Assembly: GCA_025765615.1 (NCBI GenBank)
Contig: JAIVFJ010000342.1
Location: forward strand, 1 to 60,996
Direction of reading: 5' to 3'
Length of the DNA: 60,996 nucleotides
DNA from: Zopfochytrium polystomum
Taxonomy: Eukaryota; Chytridiomycota; Chytridiomycetes; Chytridiales; Chytridiaceae
Shown here: positions 45,265 through 56,156 of the stretch, piece after piece
Layout of the letters: each line of letters starts with the position of its first letter
Numbering within the stretch: position 1 is the stretch's first letter
The notes under the pieces: generated by a model
The model's database searches: none
What the model was told of the DNA's origin: nothing
The model's input: the letters and a program-made list of their open reading frames with translations, nothing else
Position numbers and translations under genes: made by a program

Positions 45265-45513
45265 TCAGTTTGAAGCTGCAGACGCTGGCCCGGCCCCGGT
45301 AGCGCCAAACAGCCACGACCAGCCGCGGACGGCGGCAAAGGCGAGGAACGCCACGGCCGCGCCCGCGCCTGCAACGCGCAGGAGCCAGCCGCGGACGGTG
45401 CGGCGGCGCGCGACGTCGGCGGTCTTCTTCTTCATGCGCTCGACCTGCGCGCGGATGCGGTCGTCCTTGTTGCTCTTGTTCTTGGCGACACCTGCAGAGG
45501 CTGAGGAGGACAT
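45265..45513 (-). CDS. Small single-pass membrane protein (82 aa)
   Basis: The ATG at 45513 gives a charged N-terminal half (VAKNKSNKDDRIRAQVERMK, then KKTADVARRR) likely to form an amphipathic or coiled helix. One TM segment follows (LLRVAGAGAAVAFLAFAAV) and a short Gly/Ala/Ser tail. It resembles ER or mitochondrial small tail-anchored proteins in layout, but I recognise no family. It lies 330 bp upstream of the NMNAT-like gene, same strand. Confidence 0.55.
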   Translation of the reverse strand: MSSSASAGVAKNKSNKDDRIRAQVERMKKKTADVARRRTVRGWLLRVAGAGAAVAFLAFAAVRGWSWLFGATGAGPASAASN

Positions 45514-46361
45514 AACGAGTAGTTATTGTGGTTCAACAAGGTGGTTCAATTTCGCAAACAGTTTTGTATTTTATTGATTCTCTCAGTTCCGAAGTCCCGC
45601 TGGCACACAACCCAGGGTTGTTGTTGTGCTCGATTTGTAGGTGAGAAGTAAAAGAGATCCCCTTCCCCCTCTTGGTTGATTCAATTTTGTAATTGGTAGC
45701 TCGCGATTCGCAATGGAGCAAAGGTAGCGTTGATTAAAATTCACGACACACATTCTTGTCGCGGCGACTGGACCGCTTGGCATAGTTGAGCGACTCGGAT
45801 GCTGCAGAGCAAGAGGCAATTGCGTGGGGGGGAGTGCGGGAGCTGGCTGTGAATACCACACCGACTTTGTCACCTTTTTTTTTAATGGAAGCGATGAAAC
45901 TGTTTTGTCGTTGTAAAACAATAAATGCCATCACGAGGGTGGGTCCTGATTTCCCAACCGTTCAAGAAGAAGGCTTGAAGTATGTGCAGTCCAGTCCCAG
46001 CGTTCGGCGGCGGCGGCAGCAGCACGCCCTCCTCCATCAGAGAGGGCTGAGCAAGGCAATGAAGAACTCCTTCACTCGGCGGTCGAGCATTTTGAAAGTG
46101 GAACTAACTTGAATTGACTGCCCAAAAAAAAAAAAAAATCATCAACCGACACAAACCTTGGCGTATGAATGAACAGGCCCTTGGAGAAAAAAAAATTAAA
46201 TAAAATAGAAAGCCCTATCACAAAACGCCTCAAAAAACTGTTTTTGTGCATATTCCTGCCGCAAATTGATATTTATTTTCGCTCAACCCGATTTGGTGGC
46301 GAACAAAAGCGAAAGCAAGCCGTTCCGTTGACAGAGTAGGAAACCAAGCAAGAGTGAGAGG
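45514..46361. other. Gap without supported genes
   Basis: Short frames only. The 45.7-46.1 kb frames on both strands show no conserved motif. Poly(A) runs occur at 46125-46138 and near 46190. Confidence 0.4.
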
Positions 46362-47037
46362 ATGAGCCGCCCTGGACCCCGCCGCCACCACCACCCTGCC
46401 GCCGCCGCCTCGTTTCTCGTCTCCAACGACGCGGACCGCGCCGAGCTCGCCGCCCGCCTCGCCGGCCGTGGCACGCCCGCCGCCGCCCCAAACTCCGAAG
46501 TCTTTCTCGCCACCGCCACAAAAGTAGGCGGGGAAGGTGGACCGGCGGTTGGCACCGCCACCAAAAAGGCGGCCCCTCCCCTCGCCGCCCCCATCGACCT
46601 CGGCAGTAGGCCGCTCCAAGTCGCCGGCGGCTCCGCCTCCAAAGTACACTACAGCGCCGCCGCCGCCGACGCCGCTGCACCGGCCCGTGCGGCACCCCCC
46701 TCGCGCGCTGCCATCCACGACGTCGCGACGTTCCTGCTCCGCAACGACACGGATCGGGAGGAGCTCGTCGGCGTGCTGCGAAAAGCCGCTGCTAGCAGCG
46801 GCGCGACCCGCGGTGCGTTTTATCCGTCGTCGTCAGCGGTGAAGAAAGAGGAGGCGCAGGAAAAGGCAGCGGCGGCGGGTAGCGCTGAGGTGTCGGGCGT
46901 CGGCGCAAATGGTGTTTACGGGATGAAGGGTGGGGATGTGTTTAACGAGCTGTTGAAGCTGGAGGTGAGTGTTTGTTTCCTTTCTCTTCCTCCCCCCTTT
47001 CTTTGGCTCTATGCTGCTGGATGTATAGGTCGAATGA
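46362..47037 (+). CDS. Small Ala-rich protein with an internal duplicated motif (203 aa, 2 exons)
   Basis: Exon 1 runs 46362-46964 and a 64-nt GTGAGT...TATAG intron follows. Exon 2 (47029-47037) adds only Val-Glu and the stop, in phase. The protein contains two copies of one motif: ASFLVSNDADRAELAARL (about residues 16-33) and ATFLLRNDTDREELVGVL (about 123-140). The spacing consensus is A-x-FL-x-x-ND-x-DR-x-EL-x-x-x-L. The rest is Ala/Pro/Thr-rich linker, with NGVYGMKGGDVFNELLKLE before the intron. No known family is recognised. The two motifs may be short helical docking sites. The tiny last exon is unusual but canonical in its signals. Confidence 0.6.
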
Positions 47038-48277
47038 AGGAGGGACTGGGTCTCCTGTGCGCTTTCCACCTTCCCAATAAATGTCTCCCTGAGTCAGTGT
47101 TTCTAACAAGATCCGCTCTCCTGCACCTGGCAGACTCCCGCGTTGTCGACGGCTCCCATCCTGTCCAAGCTGTGAATGGCAGTGACGTCACCTGGACAGT
47201 GCCAGCGAATGGAGGACGTCACTCAATCCCCCCGCTCCTCATGCTATTTATATCTGCTGCATCAAATAAAGCGAGTTGTATCGAAAATACCCGAGGAAGA
47301 GGAGAAAGAGTATCTGAAGTTGGTTGGACGCTTATCTGTTTCGATCAGAAGTATGCTTTGATGCTGGAGAACCTGGGCAGCAAAAACTCGTCTCGGGCAA
47401 ATAAACTAGATTCATCCCCACCGAGAGGTCGAGGTTCCTAAATTGAGAGAGAATGGCCATTAAAGAGACCCTTTCTTGTTTCAACAGATTTCCAGTGGTT
47501 AACATTTGCCGGCTTGACCTCGTGTCAACTAGATCGATCCGTAGGTGTACCAGGCTTTCTTATTCCCCTTACTTTTTGCGCTCAGTTGAACAGGTGGGAT
47601 CTTGCTGCAATAATTTTGATCATATAGAGGCAGAATTTGAGATTTTTCGTTAGTGCACACAGCTAACGCGCGAGCGCGATCGACTGGCCTCTCACACTGA
47701 ATTTTTACACTCTTCCTCACCATTATTTCATGGCACACGCTCTCTCGCTGTCTCTATCTCTCTCCCCCTCCTCCCACCGCCAGACTTTCCCACGAGCGAC
47801 GCAACTCAATCGCCATTCGAACGAACGGCACCACTGCGGTCACGTGCACCACCGCCACCCTACGCCGACGCCGCCGACCCACGCGTCGCCGATCTCAAGC
47901 GCGCCGCGGCAGCGCTCACGACCTTTGCCCGCCGTCGCCGTCGCCGAGCTCGCGGCGTTCTCGGACGGCGTGACCGGCTCCGCGCGCGGACCGACCGGGA
48001 AGCCGCCGCCGAGTTCGCGGCGCGGGTGGTTCGATGAGCGAGGGGGGACGCGGAGGACTTTGCGAGCACCGCGTTGGGGCCGTGATCGAAGAAGGGACCA
48101 ACTTTGATTGTCCGGTTGTGGATAATGCTGGGCCCATAGGGTCTGAGAACAGAAATAGTTCACATCTCTCACGGAGGGCTCAGCGTCATACGTTGCGATA
48201 GCAAGAAGCAAAGCAGCAGAACGCAAAGAGAAAGAACCAAATAGACAAACTGCAAACACACATTACAGTGACAGGCA
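47038..48277. other. Gap without supported genes
   Basis: No coding frame with recognisable motifs. AATAAA-like signals near 47078 and 47266 could serve the upstream gene. The 47.8-48.1 kb CpG-rich part has open frames on both strands without family features. Confidence 0.4.
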
Positions 48278-48780
48278 TCACAGCTTCGAAGCCTGCGGCT
48301 CGTTCATGTACTTTGTGTGCGACCCCGCTGCAACAAGCGGGCCCTTCTTTCCGTCCTTGCTCCGCTTGAAGACTTTCGTGTCCGTGAAATAAACTTTTTT
48401 CGCAATCTTGGGAACTGTGACCTCAATCACCAGCACGTCGCCGACGACTGCCCCGGAAACGAATGTCGTCGAGAGGTCCAGTGAGACGCCGAAGAGCATC
48501 GGCCGTTCATTCGCCGCGTCGATCAGGAGCTTGGACAGGCTCGAGATCAGGTCGATGATGGTCGACAGGCACCCGCCGTGGATAGTGCCAACGCCGTTGA
48601 GCATCTCCTCTGTCACCTGCCAATCGCGGGTTGTGAGTGGGTCATCCCAGGAGTGGCCCTCTCTCACCTCCAGTTCCCATACGAATCTGCCATCTGGGAG
48701 TGCTTCCACGAACTTGGAACCGTGGTAGATGGCAAGGTCCCAAGCCTTGTTCTGAAAGACGGGGTGGAGTTTGGCCGGTT
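48278..48780 (-). CDS. Hotdog-fold acyl-CoA thioesterase (PaaI/ACOT13-like), copy 1
   Basis: A 4HBT thioesterase, predicted to hydrolyse acyl-CoA. Exon 2 (48616-48278) reads VTEEMLNGVGTIHGGCLSTI. The HGG turn and following D (IIDLISSLSKLL) are the family's catalytic and binding loop. SLDLSTTFVSGAVVGDVLVI and LVAAGSHTKYMNEP complete the hotdog. The upstream exon ends SKFVEALPDGRFVWELE at 48668. The intervening 51 nt (48617-48667, GTGAGA...GGCAG) is a canonical intron but is also divisible by three and stop-free, so retention would add 17 residues. A further upstream acceptor (TTTCAG near 48758) implies an unresolved first exon. A tandem copy lies 1.2 kb upstream. Confidence 0.8.
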
Positions 48781-49504
48781 ATTTGGCGTTGAGGGGGTCG
48801 AGTTCGCGGACTGCATCGCGAGGATCATTTTACTCTAGGCCCGGCCGAATGCGCAGTCAAAGTCGTGAACAACGGGTATGAGGTCCCAACCGCGCCCCGC
48901 GACTCCTCTCGATTCTCACCTGATTCTTTCCCCTATCCATCAGGAATGCAAGGATGGTCCGCTGGCGATCGGCGGGGAGAGAGCGAAAGTCGGGCATCGC
49001 TCCTGTATATGATTAGGCACAGGCTGGGGATTGCGCGTTGTTCTGATCGTGGAGACAAAACCCGCTTGGCAAAGGGCTGCTTTAATAACGCGTTGACGGG
49101 CAAGAAAAACGGATTCTCGGCACGGCAGTCACCGAGAATGGCAGCGATACAAACTCTATGGGTACATAAGAACAGTGCGACGACAACAGGGGGCGGCAGG
49201 CCGGAGTAAGCAGCGGTAAATGCTGCTGTTAACAAGTAGCAGCTGTGTTCGTGACAGAACGCCTGCGATATGTGCAATGCGTTCAGTTCTTGTGTCAAGA
49301 CGAGAGACCACCTCTATTTCCAACGCAACACGAGTAAAAAAGAAAGCAAAGTGACAGTACAGAATGATGTGCGCAAAGCAAGAAGCCCGTCGGTATGTTC
49401 GCGCATAACGCGACGGGGAATTAGGCATGAGAGCAAAACAGACCAGCAGCAACTAAACAGCAGAGAAAGTCAATATCCAAGGTGCCCGCCAGCAGCCCAT
49501 TTAC

Positions 49505-50110
49505 AGCTTTGAAGCCTCCGGTTCGTTCATAAACTTTGTGTGCGACCCCTCTGCAACAAGCGGGCCCTTCTTCCCGTCCTTGCCCCGCTTGAAACACCTT
49601 GGTGTCCGTGAAAAAAACCTTTTTCGCAATCTTTGGGACTGTGACCTCGATCACCAGAACGTCGCCGACGACGGCAGCGGAAATGAAGGTGGTCGACAGG
49701 TTCAGCGAGACGCCGCCGCGCAAGGGCCGATCGTTTGCCGCGTCGATCAGGAGCTTGGACAGGCTCGAGATCAGGTCGATGATGGTCGACAGGCACCCGC
49801 CGTGGATGGTGCCGGCGCCGTTGAGCATCTCCTCGGTCACCTACGCAAATTGCAAGTTGTGTCAAGCGGGCGAGGGTGGGTCGGAGCAGCGGAAAATAGA
49901 CCAAATGAAAGAGATGAAGGAAAAGCCTGCAGAAGTCTTCCTGCACGGTGCGTGTGCTCGTTGGGAGTTCGCCGTCCCTGCGTGCACGTGGGTTGCGTCC
50001 CAGGATTAGTCTCACCTCAAGTTCCCATACGAACCGGCCGTCCGGCAGAGCCTCAACGAACTTTGAAGCGCGGAAGATGGTGGGGGTCCCAACCAGTTTC
50101 CTAACAAAGC
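49505..50110 (-). pseudogene. Hotdog thioesterase, copy 2, with a one-base frameshift
   Basis: Tandem duplicate of the 48.3-kb gene: SKFVEALPDGRFVWELE (exon ends 50016), a 175-nt GTGAGA...CGTAG intron (49841-50015), then VTEEMLNGAGTIHGGCLSTI and SLNLSTTFISAAVVGDVLVI. At about 49594 one extra base after TDTKVF shifts the frame. Removing it conceptually restores the same C-terminus as copy 1 (ending SKL at about 49505). The active-site HGG is retained. Either a young pseudogene or a consensus error. The first exon is unresolved, as in copy 1. Confidence 0.72.
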
Positions 50111-51121
50111 AAGGGGAAGGGGAAACTGCTTGTGTGAGTGATGATGATCAGTCAATGCTCCGATTGGCGGTTCATCGTGACGGCGACTTGCCATGATCGG
50201 GCAGTACAGACATGCCTCGTCCCGCATCACCGCCTCCTCCTCCTTCTAATATTCCTCCTCCTCCTCCTCCTCCTCCTCCTCTAGCTTTTCTACCTGGTTC
50301 CTTCCTGAATCCATCAGTATTGCCGCTATGGCCTGCTTGCGATCGGCAGGGAGAGCGTGAAAGTCGGGCATTGATTGTCTGGGCGACTGTGTGTGAATGT
50401 CGATGGCGATGACGATGGCGATGACGATGATGATGACACGATGATAATGATGACGGCAGGTTGAGGGGGAGTGTGAGGGGGCGAGGGGGGAGGGGGGAAG
50501 GCCTTTTTTTCTCCGACCTCTCGGCGTTCCAGCTTGCTGATCGGGGCTGCTGGTGCTGGGGCTGGGGGAGGTGTCTGTCCCTTCTTCTGCACACACACGT
50601 GATGTCACCTTCGGCTGAATCAAGGAGTGTGTGGGTGTGTGTGTGTGTGTGTGCGCGCGCACGCGCCGTCAAAATGATCGCTACGTTCGGTTCATTATGT
50701 TCTCGGCGGGCGTGCGGCATTTGAAGAGTTCCAGCGAGCACACCAATTGCAACTGGGACGCATTTGACGGAGACCGGCTACTGACCGTAAGGTTGGCGAG
50801 TGTTTTTCTCTGTGCTGCCCTTATCCTTCATTTTTTTCTTCTTCTTCTTCTTCTTCTTATTACTATTATTACAGTATTTTTAAAGAACGGGAGGCAGGAA
50901 GGGTGCAGAGGATGCACATACAATATGTGATGAGATGAATGAGGGAAGGCTTAGCAGTAATTGCAGCTCGCAAATTGGACCAACCGGGCAGCCTCCCTTC
51001 GTGCGTGCGGGTACAGCTATCAGAGCAGCAGAAAAAATTTGGGTTCTTCCGCACCTCGCCGCAGGTAGCACCAGCGTGACGTCAAAGTGCAAGACACTCT
51101 CTGCTCCGAGCAAGCGCTTTC
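50111..51121. other. Gap without supported genes, left of the hAT element
   Basis: It contains (TCC)n at about 50248-50280, GATGGC/GATGAT repeats at about 50400-50450 and GT/GC repeats at about 50625-50665. No coding motif is seen. Confidence 0.5.
51114..51121 (+). repeat. hAT target-site duplication, left copy
   Basis: GCGCTTTC directly precedes the terminal CAGGGTTG of the transposon and is repeated exactly at 54003-54010. Confidence 0.9.
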
Positions 51122-54002
51122 CAGGGTTGGGAAAACAAGAGGACTGTCCATTTGTCTGCCACAAACCTGCCATTTTGGACAGCATTTTGGACAGTCCAAA
51201 AATGCGACCCAAAATGGAAGGTAAATAGTTGATGTGTTAGCTCGTTCGTGCATCGCAAGGCGCAAAGGAAAAACCACCAACGACCACCAAAGCGATGTCT
51301 CGATCGATGGATAGCCACGACTCGACCAAACCGAACGAACGCAACGACAAACAGCGCAGGTGCAGGACGCAGTCTTGGTGCTGGAATACCGCCATTCTTT
51401 CAAATGGAAAAATGGGCATCTTCGGTTCCTTTGCTTCCCGCTGTCGCCAAAACCCCAGCGATGCACCAACAGTTGAGGGATGTTGACCAACACCTTGCCG
51501 TCAGTCGCCCAAACGATGAATGTTGACTTTCTTGCTGGGTGCAGTGGTGAGCAGGCGTGTTTCATTGATGAAAGCTGATGATCATGTCGGTGTTTAATTC
51601 AGGTCAGAGCAAGCAGTTTCCGATCGGCCGAGTTGTCAGCAATGCCCACATACCTGGTCACACGCCACCTGGTGCTTTCACAACTACTCGACAACCCGAA
51701 GGCCGATCATCATCACATATCCACCCGATCGCACAACCTCCACTGTCCAGCTCTGATTCACCGCAATCACTGTTGTATGAGCATGATGGTCTGCCTCAGC
51801 TCAGCGTCAACTCTGATACTGGTCACACTAGCTCGAGAGGAAGCGATTCAAATTGGTCTTGCCATTCTCCGTCCTTAAACGACGGGATTTTGCCAGATGC
51901 TGGTCCTTCACGGAAGAGAAGATGTATGTCTACGACAGTGAGCCCTGGACGCCCACCATCTGATGCCTGGAGCTACTTATCCAACGACTATGCGTGTCGA
52001 CAGCAGCAATCGACCATTTGCAAATTGTGCGAAAAGGAGGTCAACCACCACAAAAAAGTTGATCGGGTGGAGAATCATCTCGTCAGGCGCTGCCCAAAAT
52101 TCCTCGACCTGATGAAGGAGCTGGATCCTTCCCTTTATCCGTCGTTCTACCTGCCTGCTGGTCATTCAAACGACATCCGTCGTTGTTCTTGCAGGGGCTC
52201 TTCCTTGTCGACAGATGAGAAGCGCTCGTTCAACTTTTTCCTTGCGATGGCACTTTACACGTCGGGCACATCGTTCAAATTTGTTGAAAACCCAGTACTT
52301 CCGAAAGGCGATCCAGTTGTTGAATCCTGATGTTGTCCTCCCCTCTCGACAATATATCGTTGGGGGGCTCCTTGACGAAATTTACGAGTCGACAAGAAAT
52401 TCCGTGACCTTGGCACTTCCGCTGTGTGCAGCAGCCCTCTTGCCTCGTGACAGACACATACACGAACGTGAACAAGCAGCCAATTACCGACTACATGATT
52501 GTCTCTGGCCCCCATACCTTTTTTCTGGATGTCAAAGAACTCTAGCGGTGAGACACGCCCTGCAGAAAAGCTGCCGACGAAATCTGCGATGTAATGGATC
52601 AGGTTGCAACATTTTCGAACGTTGGCAGTGTTGTGACAGACAACACAAGCGCAACAAGAAAGCATGGGCTTCTGTTCAGAAAAAGAGACCAGGAACATTC
52701 GCAGGTGGATGTGTTTCACACGGACTGAATCTTCTCACAAAGGACATTTGCGTGATCAGTGACGAGCAATCACCGCTTATACACATCTCTGACTGCATCT
52801 CGTATGTCCGCACTCTGGTTGTCTTTTTTTCCAATCAGCAGATTATTGGTGGCCGCCTCCGCCAAGAGATGAAGCGAGCAAATCTGCAGTGGCTTGTCCA
52901 GCCAGCACCCACTCGCTGGACGTCGTATCTGAAGTCAGTAAAGTCAGTTCTAGACGCTCTGCCCTTGATGCGAGTTGCCACATCTCAGACTGATTTCCTG
53001 GACTGCCAACGCAAGGAACGCGAGCATCGTCAGTACATCTTGAGTATATTAAACTACCAGCATTTTGACGAACATTTACGAATGGCTATCGAAATCCTCA
53101 CGCCAATTGACGAGCAACTTGTTTGCTTCCCAAAGCGACAGGTTGCCTGCTTCAGAAGTTTACATGGGATTCCGTACAATCGAGGATAAATTTCGTAATC
53201 TCGAAGGGTTTTCCACTGAGATGAAAACCGCACTTTTGGAAAAGGTTGAAGCTCGATTCGCTTTCATGCGACGTGACGAGCATGCATTCGCCAATCTCTT
53301 GGATCCAGTTCACTGTGGCACCCACCTTTCCACAGCTGAGAAGGGCAAGGTTGTTGAAAAGCTGGCGGCTCTTGGCGCATCGGATGTTGAAAAAAGCGAG
53401 ATCAGTGCTGAGTACTGGAAGTTTGTTCTATGGTGTGATGGAATTCAGCTTACAGAGCCAATTTATTGGGGGAAACATCCAAAGTCGGAAGCTTTCACCA
53501 TCTGAGTTTTGGCTTACTCGAGGTTCCGAGTTCCCACGACTCAGACCCATAGCGCTGAAGGCTTTCTCCATCACCACATCCAGTGCTGCTTCAGAGCGAA
53601 ATTTCTCTTTATTTGCCCGCACCCACACCAACACCCGCAATCGCCTCCACGACGATGTGATAAATAAGGTGATCTTTGTTGTTACTAATATGGCCCAGCT
53701 AGAGGGGGACAGAGCTCTACGAATTTGTGAAGAACGAATTCTTGGGATTTTCAACCGACTTGTTTGGAGATTTGTTCGGTGATCGAGGAGACGGGCTGTA
53801 AGAAGTGAGAAATAAATAAATTGATAAAAGACGGGTTCCTTTTTTATCTCAAAACCAATCAAAACTAAAAAAGGCAGGATTTCGGGCAGTCCAAAAAGGC
53901 ACAGATCTTGCGACAGACTCGGCGCCATTTTGTCCGGCAAAGGACAATGTCCAAAATGGACAATAAAAGGCAGGTGCCCTTTTTTGTCCAAATAACAACC
54001 CT
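51122..54002 (+). mobile_element. Complete hAT-superfamily DNA transposon (2.88 kb)
   Basis: The left end CAGGGTTGGGAAAAC and the right end (reverse complement AGGGTTGTTATTTGGAC) form short terminal inverted repeats of hAT type, flanked by a perfect 8-bp duplication GCGCTTTC. Subterminal repeats built on TTTTGGACA and its complement (51170-51225 and 53880-53990) are probable transposase-binding sites. The interior codes for a BED-finger hAT transposase. Because the direct repeat is perfect, the insertion is probably young relative to the decay of neighbouring genes. Confidence 0.92.
51578..53782 (+). pseudogene. hAT transposase with BED zinc finger, multiply frameshifted
   Basis: The N-terminal frame runs to about 52330. 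A Ser/Pro-rich region precedes a BED-type finger (about residues 125-185: DAWSYLSNDY, CKLC, then HLVRRC). After a frame change, YFRKAIQLLNPDVVLPSR begins the catalytic region. Frames then alternate: a PITDYMIVSGPHTFFLDVKE piece, a VVTDNTSATRK piece and GGCVSHGLNLLTKDIC. The C-terminal hAT dimerisation motif SSAASERNFSLFARTHTNTR lies in yet another frame (53516-53782). At least four frame changes exclude an intact product, so movement would need a transposase in trans. Confidence 0.88.
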
Positions 54003-54010
54003 GCGCTTTC
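54003..54010 (+). repeat. hAT target-site duplication, right copy
   Basis: GCGCTTTC directly follows the right terminus and is identical to the left copy. Confidence 0.9.
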
Positions 54011-54214
54011 GTGGTTGTGGCTTGCTTGGAATGTTGTGGCTGCGTTTCACGGGAGGCACCCTCAGAAAACATTACTTTCATCATCCTGCGGACGCTGCTG
54101 CTGCTGCTGCTGCTGCCGCTCGTTCCACCCGCCTGGCTGCCTACCTTCCGCCAGGACTGCCCGTTCGCAGCCACCCACCACCACCAAATCACCCTCGACA
54201 CCCGCCCACCCCCA

Positions 54215-55743
54215 TCACATGGCGGTTCATTCATCGACAAGCAAATCTTCGCCGCCACCTCGCCGTCGTCGCAGGCATCGTCGAGGCCGCCCTCGCAAAA
54301 GCCATCTCCGTCGCATACCTCGCCGCTGGACAGCCGGGCGTCCGGCCTGGGCCGTCCGCCTCGGCTTCTCCGGCCGCTCTCCGTGGTCTGGCCGCCTCGC
54401 CCGGATGCGTGACGGCAAGCCGCAATCCCAGCGCTGCTCGCCATGGCCGCGTACGCCGCCCTGGCCGCCATCCGCACCGTCGACACGCTCGTCGTGGCCA
54501 GTCTGCCGCAGCCGGTTACGTGGACGTCGGCGGCGCTGGATCCGAACCGGTCGTTCAACTCCAGGTGGTCGCCGAGCTCCCGCATAACTTTGTCATCACC
54601 CCCGCCGTCGCGGCCGCAATCTACGACGGTTACAGCCCGCGTTCGATTCGACAGGCCAAGAGTGGTTCGCCATGGTGGCCAAGACCCGCCAGCGCGCTCG
54701 AGCTCGCGCCGTCCGTCACTTTACTGACGGTGTTTGTGAAGGCGGAACGACCGCTACGGCTTACTTTTGCCAAGCAGCTCGAGTTCCGCGACCTGGCGGT
54801 GCGGGAAGGCACCGCAAGCGTGACACGGTCTCGCAGTCGGGTTTGGCTACTACTTTCAGGTCACCACCTCGCCAGGACAGAGGCCAGCCGGCCCATCATG
54901 AATTCCGTTCGACATGGTGCCGGGATCCCGCACCTATTCCTTTCTGGACGTGGCCGCCGTGAAAGGGGACATCATTGGCTACAATCTGACTGCAGAGATC
55001 GCAAAGGTCAAATACACCCCGCATTGACCCTCTTCCCGACTCGACAGACGTATACATCAGCGTCTGCGTGATGCAATCCAACGGGTTCCACCGCCTTTCT
55101 CTTGGCAGTCATCACGCCGTCGCCGGACAGCGACAGATCTCACTTTCTGACGTGGACAGGCACCGTTTTCAACATTCCAGCGCTCCCATGCCATGGTCCT
55201 TGTCGCTTGCGGAGGACTTTCAAGCTTTGCAAGCATTGTGGAAAAAATGCGGAACCGGACCACACTCGCTTGCAGAAACCCACATCTACTCCGCCGCCCG
55301 ACCGAATTCCTAACCGGCACAGCCCGACACACACCCTCATCGAACGTGGATCTATGGCTGCCCGGCCCCGCTGCGGGGCGACGTCGAGTACGTGGGTACG
55401 CGGGCGACCTGGCCCCCTCAGGTCGGTCACAGGGTCATCGCGGCCACGGTCGTGTTCTTCGTGTGCGGCGGTGGCATTTGTCCTGTGGCCCGCCATGAGC
55501 AGCGAGAATCTTGCTTACGCGGCGTGCGCGGACGTGGAGAGCCGGACGGCGGCGGGGTGGTCGTGGGCGCTGCTCGTGAACCGCTACGGGCACGCGGTGG
55601 TGGCCCGGCGCGAGGCGGCTGGGCAAAGGGGCGAGGAGGATGTGACAAGGAAGGTTTTGGAGAGGGAGGTCCTCGTGGAGGAAGGAGCGGAGTATGGGCT
55701 GAAGACGGTGGAGTGGAGGAAGGTGGGCCTCTCGCCCGCGTAG
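54215..55743 (+). pseudogene. Decayed paralogue of the 57.7-kb membrane protein
   Basis: In changing frames it parallels the gene at 57720-59349. FIDKQIFAA matches YIDKQYFAA, and VAGIVEAALAKAISVAYL matches GIALVEAALAKVVSIAFL. LEFRDLAVRE matches the QIRNLAIRD region, and IPFDMVPGSRTYSFLDVAAV matches the IPFDA...TYAFLDIATV region. AGWSWALLVNRYGHAVVARR and EEDVTRKVLEREVLVEEG match the C-terminus. Many frame changes and stops between these blocks mark a pseudogene. The hAT element sits about 200 bp upstream and may have displaced its promoter. Confidence 0.75.
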
Positions 55744-56156
55744 TTGCAGGAGCCAAGAGTGCAGCTATTCCGTTGTAGATGTTTTTGACCGTTCTCCACC
55801 CCTCACCCCTAATCCGCATTTTGCAATATACACTTTGCATTCACCGCAACACTTGTTTCTTTCAGAAGTTCCGTGCAGTGTAACGGATTGCTGTGGAGCA
55901 CTAACGTGCCGACAGCTTCTGAAGTATCCTTCCTCGAACAATGAACGTCCTACGGGAAACTGAACTGACGGACGAGCAATCAACTGTAGTAGGCTGGCGG
56001 AAGTTGAGGGGCCAACCGTTCCGCGAGACAATTCTTTGTCATGAAGTCACGAAAAAACGAGCAAAAAAGAAAAAAAAACCTCATAATTTGTCGCACGAAG
56101 ACTCCCGCACAATCAGATACGCTCCACCGACAGCCGCGACTGCCACACTCGCAACC
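55744..56156. other. Gap before TVP18
   Basis: No coding feature. This is the probable promoter of TVP18, without a clear TATA box. Confidence 0.4.

Noticed and set aside
47730..48107. 125-codon plus-strand frame
   Set aside because: Low-complexity composition with open frames on both strands and no family motif.
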